DNA from: Thermomonas sp. XSG
GTDB lineage: Bacteria; Pseudomonadota; Gammaproteobacteria; Xanthomonadales; Xanthomonadaceae
Reading direction: 5' to 3'
Length of the DNA stretch: 64,000 nucleotides
Assembly: GCF_014678725.1 (NCBI RefSeq)
Contig: NZ_CP061497.1
Coordinates: 2,372,001-2,436,000 of the forward strand
Made by a program: the position numbers and the translations under genes. Below the pieces are notes generated by a model that made no database searches, was not told where the DNA came from, and was given only the letters and a program-made list of their open reading frames with translations. Within the stretch, counting starts at the first letter, position 1, and every line of letters begins with the position of its first letter. Of the stretch, positions 48,718-55,267 are shown piece after piece.

Positions 48718-49085
48718 GCAAACCGTTGCCCTTGGTGTATTCGTGTTCGGGCTGTTCCAGCGCGGCGCAGATGGCCAACCATCTGGCGCTGCAGCTGGAT
48801 CGCGCCGGCGCGGCGGAAATGTCCTGCATCGCCGGCGTCGGTGGCGGCGTCGCCGGGCTGGTGCGCACCGCGCGCAGCCGGCGCCCGATCCTGGCGCTGG
48901 ACGGCTGCGTGCTGCGCTGCGTCTCTGCCTGCCTGGCCAACGCCGGGGTGGTGGCCGACACCCATCTGGTGCTGTCCGACTACGGGGTGAAAAAGCGCAA
49001 GCACGCCGACTTCGATGGCGAACAGGCCGAAGCGGTCTATCTGCAGCAGGTACTGCCGGCGGCGCAGGCACTGGGGGGGCAATGA
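48714..49085 (+). CDS. DGC-domain (putative zinc-binding) protein
   Basis: 123 aa; begins 'PLPLVYSCSGCSSAAQMANHLAL', which has the CSGCSxxAQ motif of DGC-domain proteins, then 'MSCIAGVGGGVAGLVRTA', 'ILALDGCVLRCVSACLANAGV' with a second Cys group (C-x3-C-x3-C) and 'DYGVKKRKHADF'. The Cys pattern suggests binding of zinc or an iron-sulfur centre. Cytoplasmic, biochemical role unknown. Overlaps its neighbours at both ends (ATGA each), so it belongs to a tight operon with the membrane protein and ubiT fusion. Confidence 0.82.
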   Translation: MSKPLPLVYSCSGCSSAAQMANHLALQLDRAGAAEMSCIAGVGGGVAGLVRTARSRRPILALDGCVLRCVSACLANAGVVADTHLVLSDYGVKKRKHADFDGEQAEAVYLQQVLPAAQALGGQ

Positions 49086-49939
49086 CGATGCGTGAACGGA
49101 CGCCGGGATTGACGCCGGTTCGGCTGGCCATCGACGGCGTGGACGACGGGCTGGTGCTGCTGCTGGCGGCGCGCGCGCGGCTGGCGCGGCTGGCCGGGCG
49201 GCTCAAGGCCGGGGCTGGCGTGCAGGGGCGCGACGATGCCCGCGAACGGCGCGTCCGCCAGCGCGCGGAAACGCTGGCCGGCGTGCTGGGGGTGGCGCCG
49301 GAAACCGCCAGCGGGGTGCTGGCGCTGGCGATTGGTGATGCCTGCCGCGCGCAGGGCCTGCAATCTGATCTGGATCAAGGAGCGGGCCCCGGCGATGGCC
49401 GCATGATCGCGACCATCATGCATACCCATCCCGATTCGGCGCCGGCCCCGGCGCATCCCCTGCTGCGGCTGGTGCCGCCGCCGCGCCGCATCGCGCCGCT
49501 GCTGCGGGTGCTGCCGCGCTCCACCCAGAAGCGCCTGCTTGAACGCGCGATGGCGAAGGTATTGGCTGCGCCGATGGCCGATGGCACGCTCGAGTTCATG
49601 GCCGGCCGTCGCTTGGGCATCGAGGTCAGCGACCTTGGCCTGCGCTGGGTGGTGGAACTGCAGGGCCAGCAGCTGGTGGTGGTGGATGCCCCCGCCGAGG
49701 CCACCGTGCGCGGCACCGCCACCGACCTGTTGCTGCTGGCCGGCCGGCTGGAGGATGCCGACACCCTGTTCTTCCAGCGCCGGCTGGTGCTGACCGGCGA
49801 CGTCGAGCTGGGCCTGACCGCGCGCAACATGCTGGACCGGCTGCCGTGGGAAACGGTGCCGCTGGGCCTGCGCATCGCCCTCAACCGCGGCGCTCGCTTC
49901 GCCCGCGCCGCACGTGGCGCCCATCGCGCGAAAGCCTGA
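49082..49939 (+). CDS. ubiT: Chorismate mutase (AroQ) fused to UbiT-type SCP2 domain
   Basis: 285 aa. Residues 8-95 are an AroQ chorismate mutase with the key residues in place: Arg in 'TPVRLAID', Arg of 'LAARARL', Lys of 'GRLKAG', and Asp, Arg and Glu of 'DDARERRV'. After a flexible stretch, residues 130-280 form an SCP2 domain of UbiT type: 'LLRVLPRSTQKRLLERAMAKVL', 'LEFMAGRRLGIEVSDLGLRW', 'VRGTATDLLLLAGRLEDADTLFFQRRLVLTGDVELGL' (partly quoted). UbiT acts in oxygen-independent ubiquinone synthesis with UbiU and UbiV, which are encoded 2.6 kb away. The mutase half consumes chorismate, the ubiquinone ring precursor. An FNR-like box lies between the halves. Confidence 0.85.
   Translation: MTMRERTPGLTPVRLAIDGVDDGLVLLLAARARLARLAGRLKAGAGVQGRDDARERRVRQRAETLAGVLGVAPETASGVLALAIGDACRAQGLQSDLDQGAGPGDGRMIATIMHTHPDSAPAPAHPLLRLVPPPRRIAPLLRVLPRSTQKRLLERAMAKVLAAPMADGTLEFMAGRRLGIEVSDLGLRWVVELQGQQLVVVDAPAEATVRGTATDLLLLAGRLEDADTLFFQRRLVLTGDVELGLTARNMLDRLPWETVPLGLRIALNRGARFARAARGAHRAKA
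49365..49378 (+). promoter_or_regulatory. FNR-like box inside the chorismate mutase-ubiT gene
   Basis: CTGATCTGGATCAA, one mismatch to TTGAT-N4-ATCAA, sits exactly between the mutase and SCP2 domains. A class II start would lie near 49413, and an in-frame ATG (49418, Met113) follows. It could drive a shorter UbiT without the mutase. Chance occurrence cannot be excluded. Confidence 0.5.
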
Positions 49940-50008
49940 GCGCCGCCTTGTTTCCACCGCCCGCGCGGTCGTCGCGCGGGTGTTGCCTGTCCACGATCCG
50001 AAGAGCCC

Positions 50009-51037
50009 ATGAACGCATCCGTCGCGCCGTCCTGGCATCCCGCACTCGAAGCGCGCCACGCGCCGCTGGTCGAGAAGCTCGAACGCCTGATCCCGTGCAT
50101 GGAGGTGCCGCTGCACCTGCCGTGGATCGACGCCATCCTGGAGCTCAAGCGCCAGCGCGGCGCAGTGATCATGGCGCACAGCTACCAGTCGCCGGAGATC
50201 TTCCACGGCGTGGCCGATGTCACCGGCGATTCGCTGGCGCTGGCGCAGGCCGCGGCCGACTGCGACAGTGACCTGATCGTGCTGTGCGGCGTCCACTTCA
50301 TGGCCGAGAGCGCCAAGATCCTCGCCCCGGACAAGACCGTGCTGATCCCGGACCTGGAAGCCGGCTGTTCGCTGGCCGCATCGATCACGGCCGCCGACGT
50401 GCGCGCGCTGCGTGCGCAGCACCCGGGCACGCCGGTGGTCAGCTACGTCAACACCAGCGCGGCGGTGAAGGCCGAGTCCGACGCCTGCTGCACTTCCGCC
50501 AACGCGGCGCAGGTGGTGGAGGCGATCGCCGCCGAGTTCGGCGTGGACAAGGTGATCTTCCTGCCGGACCGCTACCTCGGTGCGTGGGTGGCGCAGCAGA
50601 CCGGCATCGAGCTGGTGCTGTGGAACGGCGTGTGCGAGGTGCACGAGAAGTTCACCGCGATGGAGGCGCGCCACACCCGCGAGCGCTTCGACGCGAAGAT
50701 CGTGGCGCACCCGGAATGCGCGCCGGAGGTGCTGGCCGAGGCCGATTTCGTCGGCTCGACCAGCGCGATGGGGCAATGGTTGGCGAAGGAAAAGCCGTCG
50801 CGGGTGGCGATGATCACCGAGTGCTCGATGGCCGACAACCTGCGCAACCAGTTCCCGCAGGTCGAGTTCATCAAGCCCTGCAACCTGTGCCCGCACATGA
50901 AGCGGATCACCTTGCCCAACATCCATGCCTGCCTGCGCGACCTCAAGCACGAGGTGACCGTGCCCGAGGACGTGGCGATTGCCGCGCGGCTCGCGCTGGC
51001 GCGGATGCTGGCGGTGGGGCGTCGCGACCGCGTGTGA
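50009..51037 (+). CDS. nadA: Quinolinate synthase
   Basis: 342 aa. Iron-sulfur Cys at 'LIVLCGVHFMAESAKIL', 'PECAPEV' and 'KPCNLCPHMKRITL'; 'MAHSYQSPEIFHGVADVTGDSLALAQAA' and 'GCSLAASIT' also fit. It condenses iminoaspartate with dihydroxyacetone phosphate to quinolinate for NAD. The GTG of nadB overlaps its stop. Its place in an anaerobic respiration cluster is unusual and may reflect anaerobic NAD supply, since the 4Fe-4S cluster is oxygen-labile. Confidence 0.95.
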   Translation: MNASVAPSWHPALEARHAPLVEKLERLIPCMEVPLHLPWIDAILELKRQRGAVIMAHSYQSPEIFHGVADVTGDSLALAQAAADCDSDLIVLCGVHFMAESAKILAPDKTVLIPDLEAGCSLAASITAADVRALRAQHPGTPVVSYVNTSAAVKAESDACCTSANAAQVVEAIAAEFGVDKVIFLPDRYLGAWVAQQTGIELVLWNGVCEVHEKFTAMEARHTRERFDAKIVAHPECAPEVLAEADFVGSTSAMGQWLAKEKPSRVAMITECSMADNLRNQFPQVEFIKPCNLCPHMKRITLPNIHACLRDLKHEVTVPEDVAIAARLALARMLAVGRRDRV

Positions 51038-52479
51038 GCGCGCCCGCGCCCGTCATCATCGTCGGCGGTGGCATCGCCGGGCTGTCGGCGGCGCTGGCCG
51101 CCGCGCCGGCGCCGGTGCTGCTGCTGGCGCGTGCCTCAGGTGTCCGTGGTGCCGCCAGCGCGCTGGCGCAGGGCGGCATCGCCGCGGCCATCGGCCCCGG
51201 CGACATGCCGCAGGCGCATGCGCGCGATACCTGCGTGGCCGGCAGCTTCCACAACGATCCGGCCATCGTCGACCTGCTGACCGCCGCCGCCGGCGATGCG
51301 GTGCGCTGGCTGCAGGCGATCGGCGTGGCCTTCGACCGTGAACCTGACGGCAGCCTGCAGTTCTGCCGCGAAGGCGGCCACGACCGTGCGCGCATCGTCC
51401 ACGCCGGCGGCGACGCCACCGGTGCGAAGGTGATGGAGGCGCTGGTCGCCGCTGCGCGGGGCGCCGGCCATATCGAACGGCATGCTGGCGTGGATGTCGA
51501 TGGCCTGGTGCTGCGCGACGGCGAGGTCTGCGGCGTTTGCATCACCCGTGCCGACGGTACCCGTGAGGCGCTGCACGGCCGCGCAGTGGTGCTGGCCACT
51601 GGCGGCATCGGTGGATTGTTCGCCCAGACCAGCAATCCGGCGGATGCGGACGGCAACGGACTGGCGCTGGCGTTGGCCGCCGGCGCGCAGGCGCGCGACC
51701 TGGAGTTCGTCCAGTTCCATCCCACCGCGATGGCGCTGCCCGGCCTGCACAGCCTGCCGCTGGTGACCGAAGCCCTGCGCGGTGCGGGCGCGCGACTGCT
51801 GGATGCGAACGGTGCGTCGCTGATGGATGGCGTGCATCCGCTGGCCGACCTGGCGCCGCGCGACATCGTCGCGCGCCGGGTCTGGCAGGCCTGTCGTGAC
51901 GGCGGCGCGCTGCTGGATGCGCACAAGGCCGGCGCCGCGTTCCCGCAACGTTTTCCCACCGTGTTCCAGGCCTGCATGGACCATGGCATCGATCCGCGCG
52001 TGCAGCCGATCCCTGTGACCCCGGCGGCACACTTCCACATGGGCGGGATTGCCGTCGACGCCGACAGCCGCAGCTCGCTGCCGGGCCTGTATGCGGTGGG
52101 CGAGGTGGCCTGCAACGGCGTACATGGCGCGAACCGGTTGGCCAGCAATTCGCTGCTGGAAGGCGTGGTGTTCGGGCGCCGGCTGGGCGCGCTGCTGCGC
52201 GCGTTGCCTGACGGCGGGCAGCCGCGCGGCAGTTTCCGGATGGTGCGGCGCAAGCCTTCGCTGGACACCGCGCAGCTGGACTCTCTGCGCGCGCTGATGA
52301 TGCAGGCGATGGGGCCGCTGCGCAGCGGCGCGACGTTGCAGGAGGCGTTGCAGGACTGCGCGGAATTGGCCGGGTTCGGCTGGCAGGGCGAACTGGCGCA
52401 GCGGATGCTGGCCGCTGCCCTGCGGCGAACCGCCTGCCTGGGGGCGCACTACCGCAGCGATGCGCCACCGGCGGGCTGA
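51034..52479 (+). CDS. nadB: L-aspartate oxidase
   Basis: 481 aa from a GTG overlapping the nadA stop. FAD-binding 'VIIVGGGIAGLSAALAA' at the N-terminus, then 'SALAQGGIAAAIGPGD', 'VVLATGGIGGLFAQTSNP', 'EFVQFHPTA', 'LVTEALRGAGARL', and 'PAAHFHMGGIAVD' with the usual Arg/His active-site region. It oxidises aspartate to iminoaspartate; oxygen or fumarate can accept the electrons in characterised enzymes, so it can work without oxygen. It is a relative of the fumarate reductase/succinate dehydrogenase flavoproteins, but the NadB pairing with nadA settles the call. Confidence 0.94.
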   Translation: MSAPAPVIIVGGGIAGLSAALAAAPAPVLLLARASGVRGAASALAQGGIAAAIGPGDMPQAHARDTCVAGSFHNDPAIVDLLTAAAGDAVRWLQAIGVAFDREPDGSLQFCREGGHDRARIVHAGGDATGAKVMEALVAAARGAGHIERHAGVDVDGLVLRDGEVCGVCITRADGTREALHGRAVVLATGGIGGLFAQTSNPADADGNGLALALAAGAQARDLEFVQFHPTAMALPGLHSLPLVTEALRGAGARLLDANGASLMDGVHPLADLAPRDIVARRVWQACRDGGALLDAHKAGAAFPQRFPTVFQACMDHGIDPRVQPIPVTPAAHFHMGGIAVDADSRSSLPGLYAVGEVACNGVHGANRLASNSLLEGVVFGRRLGALLRALPDGGQPRGSFRMVRRKPSLDTAQLDSLRALMMQAMGPLRSGATLQEALQDCAELAGFGWQGELAQRMLAAALRRTACLGAHYRSDAPPAG

Positions 52480-52489
52480 TCACGCCGGC

Positions 52490-52513
52490 AAAAACGGGCA
52501 CGTCCCTGTGCCC
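52490..52513 (-). terminator. Terminator of ubiU-ubiV
   Basis: GGGCAC (52496-52501) and GTGCCC (52508-52513) form a 6-bp stem with a 6-nt loop; five A on the left read as T5 on the minus strand. It lies 19 nt past the ubiV stop. It may also affect nadB from the other side. Confidence 0.65.
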
Positions 52514-52531
52514 CCCGAAACTCGACGCGGC

Positions 52532-53407
52532 TCAGGCCGCGGGCATCCGCATGCCCGGTTCGCCGTGCCAGTAGCCGTTGCGCTCGCCGATGCGGGCCGG
52601 CGCCTCGCTGGCGCTACGGGCGGCGTCGAAATGGCGCACGACTGCCTCCATGCCCTCGGCCTGCGGATACAGGCGCAGGATGTCGACGCCCAGTGCGCGC
52701 AGCTCCGGCAGCTCTGGCCCAAGGTCGGTGATCTCCTCGCCCTGCACCGAGATGCCGTTGATGCGCAGGAACGGGCGGCCTTCGCGGGTGGCCAGCGGCA
52801 TGCCGTCGGGATAGTCGATGCAGCGGAAGCCGCACTGGTCCTTCGGCACGTCGAGCGCGCGCGCGGTGAAGCAGCGTGCCGAGAACGACAGCGGCAGCCG
52901 GCCCCAGGCGATCACCTCCAACTCCGGCATGACGCCGCCGTCTGCCAGCACGCCATCCTTCAATTCGCCGATCAAAATGCGGCCCTGTTCGACGCCCGGC
53001 ACCCAGCGGCGCAGGCCGTCTTCGCCCAGCATCGCCAGCGCGCGGTGGTTGTACACGTTGAGCGTCGGCCCGGCCACGAATGGACGCCCCTTTTCCTTGC
53101 ACAGCTGCACGGCGGAAAGGTCGTTGGCCTCGATCCAGAAGCCGCCGTGGGAAATCTGCCGGTCCAGCACGCTGAGTTCGGATTCGGCCTCGATCAGTGC
53201 CAGCGTCGACAGCACGATCTGCTTGCCGGAGTCGGCCAGTTCCTCCGCCAGCGCCAGCCAGTCGGCGGTGCGCAGTTCGCGGCGCTTGCTGCACACGGTT
53301 TCACCGAGGTAGACGATGTCGACCGGCCAGTGGATGGCTTCGCGGTAGAACGCCAGCGTGCGCTCGCGCGGCCAGAAGTACTGCAGCGGGCCTAGGCTCA
53401 GTTTCAT
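52532..53407 (-). CDS. ubiV: UbiV, oxygen-independent ubiquinone hydroxylation protein (U32 family)
   Basis: 291 aa from ATG 53405-53407 with AAGGA upstream. Peptidase U32-like TIM barrel; 'MKLSLGPLQYFWPRERTLAFY' and 'VDIVYLGETVCSKRREL' at the N-terminus. Four Cys expected for the 4Fe-4S cluster of UbiV are all present: Cys39, Cys179, Cys192 and Cys196. UbiU-UbiV hydroxylates the ubiquinone ring without oxygen, with prephenate as hydroxyl donor in studied systems. It follows ubiU by 10 nt on the same strand. Confidence 0.94.
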   Translation of the reverse strand: MKLSLGPLQYFWPRERTLAFYREAIHWPVDIVYLGETVCSKRRELRTADWLALAEELADSGKQIVLSTLALIEAESELSVLDRQISHGGFWIEANDLSAVQLCKEKGRPFVAGPTLNVYNHRALAMLGEDGLRRWVPGVEQGRILIGELKDGVLADGGVMPELEVIAWGRLPLSFSARCFTARALDVPKDQCGFRCIDYPDGMPLATREGRPFLRINGISVQGEEITDLGPELPELRALGVDILRLYPQAEGMEAVVRHFDAARSASEAPARIGERNGYWHGEPGMRMPAA

Positions 53408-53417
53408 CGGTATTCCT

Positions 53418-54416
53418 TCAGTGCCAGGCGCGGTGGTACGGACCCAGCGTGGTCTGGTGGCCTTCGGCGTGGCGCGACAGTTCCGCCTGCCATTCCGGCT
53501 TGAGTTGCCAGTGCGCCTCATCGGCGATGACCTGGTCGATCGCCTTGCGCCAGGTGCGGGTGACCGAGCTGACGTAGGCCACGCCGCGCTGGCGGCCCTC
53601 GATCTTCAGCGCAGCCACGCCGATCTGCTTCAGTCGCGGCAGTAGCTCCAGCGTGTTGAGACTGGTCGGTTCCTCGAGCGCGTGGAAGATCTCGTTGCCG
53701 ACCTCGAAACGGCCCTTGCACACGGTGGGATAGCCGGCCGGCTCCTCGGGCTTGAATTCGTCGATCAGCACGTCGTTCAGGCGCACGCTGCGGCTGCCGT
53801 CGCCCTGTTCGTCCCAGCGCACGAACTTCGCCGGCGAGCACACGCCGTGGCGGTTGGGCGAGGCGCCGGTGACGTAGCTGGAAAGCTGGCAGCGGCCTTC
53901 GACCATGATGCACAGGCTGCCGAAGGCGAACACTTCCAGCGCCACCGGCGACTTCTCGCACAGCCGCTCCACCTGCTGCAGCGACAGCACCCGCGGCAGT
54001 ACCGCGCGGCTGATGCCGAAGCGCTCGAACGCGTAGCGCAGCGCCGGCGCGGTGGTGGCGCTGCCCTGCACGGACAGGTGGCGAGGCAGGTTGGGATGGG
54101 TACGCGCGGCGTAGTCCAGCACCGCCATTTCTGCGGCGATGATGGCGTCGGCGCCCAGCGAGGCGGCCTTGTCCACGGCGGCATGCCAGTCGCGCAGGCG
54201 CACGCTGTCGGGGTAGGTGTTCAGCGCCAGGTAGACCTTGGCGTTCCTGGCATGTGCGTAGCGGATGCCGGCGCGCAGTTCGTCGTCGCTGAAGTTCAGC
54301 CCGGGGAAGGCGCGCGCGTTGGTCTGATCCCGGAAGCCGGCGTAGACCGCGTTGGCGCCGGCATCCACCGCCGCCTGCAGGGCCGGCAGGTTGCCGGCGG
54401 GACAGACCAGTTGCAT
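53418..54416 (-). CDS. ubiU: UbiU, oxygen-independent ubiquinone hydroxylation protein (U32 family)
   Basis: 332 aa from ATG 54414-54416 ('MQLVCPAGNLPALQAAVDAG'), chosen for the CCGGAG site. An upstream ATG (54446) would lie before the start point predicted from the FNR box. The four cluster Cys are at 169, 176, 193 and 233 ('FGSLCIMVEGRCQLSS', 'HGVCSPAK', 'TVCKGRF'). U32 signature 'EVFAFGSLCIMVEGRCQLSSY' (partly quoted). Forms the UbiU-UbiV heterodimer. An FNR-type box lies upstream, consistent with anaerobic induction. Confidence 0.94.
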   Translation of the reverse strand: MQLVCPAGNLPALQAAVDAGANAVYAGFRDQTNARAFPGLNFSDDELRAGIRYAHARNAKVYLALNTYPDSVRLRDWHAAVDKAASLGADAIIAAEMAVLDYAARTHPNLPRHLSVQGSATTAPALRYAFERFGISRAVLPRVLSLQQVERLCEKSPVALEVFAFGSLCIMVEGRCQLSSYVTGASPNRHGVCSPAKFVRWDEQGDGSRSVRLNDVLIDEFKPEEPAGYPTVCKGRFEVGNEIFHALEEPTSLNTLELLPRLKQIGVAALKIEGRQRGVAYVSSVTRTWRKAIDQVIADEAHWQLKPEWQAELSRHAEGHQTTLGPYHRAWH

Positions 54417-54472
54417 GCGGGGCTCCGGCAGCGGGGAAACCGGCATGGTCGTGGCCGCGTGCGGAAGCGTCC

Positions 54473-54486
54473 TTGACTTGGATCAA
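54473..54486 (-). promoter_or_regulatory. FNR-type box of ubiU-ubiV
   Basis: TTGACTTGGATCAA, one mismatch to TTGAT-N4-ATCAA. Centre 54479.5 gives a class II start near 54438 and a 22-nt leader to the ATG at 54416. Confidence 0.75.
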
Positions 54487-54527
54487 CGCGCCTGCGCATG
54501 GTCGGCAGGTGGCGCAGCGGGCGATGT

Positions 54528-54541
54528 TTGACGTGGGTCAT
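54528..54541 (+). promoter_or_regulatory. FNR-like box of the His-rich periplasmic protein gene
   Basis: TTGACGTGGGTCAT, three mismatches to TTGAT-N4-ATCAA (two of them the same T/C and A/G changes as in the ccoN box). Centre 54534.5 gives a start near 54576, 37 nt before the ATG at 54613. Confidence 0.55.
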
Positions 54542-54612
54542 GGTCGTCGCCGTGTGCGCGTGCGATGTTGCCCATCAACGCGGGCACCGGCCCGCGGCAT
54601 CGGAGAAGAACC

Positions 54613-55092
54613 ATGCTGTCCAGGACGATCCTTTCTTTGTCAGCGCTGGCGCTGGCCGGCGCGCTGTTCGCGGCGCCGGCCGCGGCGCAGTCCGCCGCCC
54701 ACCACGACCACGCCGCGCACGCCGGCCACGATGCCAAGCCGCAGGTGCCGGCGCAGCGCTGGGCCACGGACGCACCGCTGCGGGCCGGCATGCGCAACCT
54801 GCGCGAGGCGACCGAGACGCTCAACCATTACGAGATGGGCCATCTGGATGATGTGCAGCGCGACAACGCGGTGGAGAAGATCGATGCCGCGATCAAGGAC
54901 ATGGTCGCCAACTGCAAGCTCAAGCCGGAGGCGGACGCCGCCCTGCACGGGCTGCTGGCGAAGTTCATCGCCGGTGCCGGCGCCGCGCGTGCCGGCAAGT
55001 TCAGCAAGGCCGAACTGGTGCCGATGCAGGAAGCGCTGGCGCTGTATCCGCAGATGTTCGACGACCACGACTGGGGCAAGCCCGCGCATTGA
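54613..55092 (+). CDS. His-rich periplasmic helical protein (unknown)
   Basis: 159 aa with GGAGAAG before the ATG. Signal peptide 'SLSALALAGALFAAPAAAQS' is followed by a His cluster 'AAHHDHAAHAGHDAK'. The mature part looks all-helical ('RWATDAPLRAGMRNLREATETLNHYEMGHLDD', partly quoted, and 'AIKDMVANCKLKPEADAALHGLL'), with a lone Cys and no CxxCH heme site. The His-rich tail suggests copper or zinc binding. The divergent neighbour is ubiU and both have FNR-type boxes. No family I can name with confidence. Confidence 0.8.
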   Translation: MLSRTILSLSALALAGALFAAPAAAQSAAHHDHAAHAGHDAKPQVPAQRWATDAPLRAGMRNLREATETLNHYEMGHLDDVQRDNAVEKIDAAIKDMVANCKLKPEADAALHGLLAKFIAGAGAARAGKFSKAELVPMQEALALYPQMFDDHDWGKPAH

Positions 55093-55107
55093 GGTGCGCC
55101 AGATCCC

Positions 55108-55267
55108 GTAGGAGCGCACGGAACGGGCGCGAACGCTTTCGCAGAATCACGCAAAAAGCATCGCGCCCCTGCGGTGCGCTCCTACACGGTGCGGCCGGGT
55201 GTTCGCGCCGCGTTGCGCTCCCATCGGGGGTTCGGGTGGGGTGTTCGCGCCCCTGCGGTGCTCCTAC
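55108..55267. repeat. GTAG-type REP elements (one full inverted pair and fragments)
   Basis: GTAGGAGCGCAC (55108-55119) and its mirror GTGCGCTCCTAC (55174-55185) bound a palindromic element with GCGCGAACGC..GCATCGCGCCCCTGCG inside. Fragments follow at about 55200-55224 and 55242-55267 (TTCGCGCCCCTGCGGTG CTCCTAC). This matches the GTAG-headed REP class known from Stenotrophomonas and relatives. The last copy provides the TAG stop codon of ubiD (minus strand). Confidence 0.85.

Noticed and set aside
54417-54446. Earlier ATG (54446) as the ubiU start
   Set aside because: It has no ribosome site and would lie upstream of the start point predicted from the FNR box; the ATG at 54416 has CCGGAG and matches the usual UbiU N-terminus.
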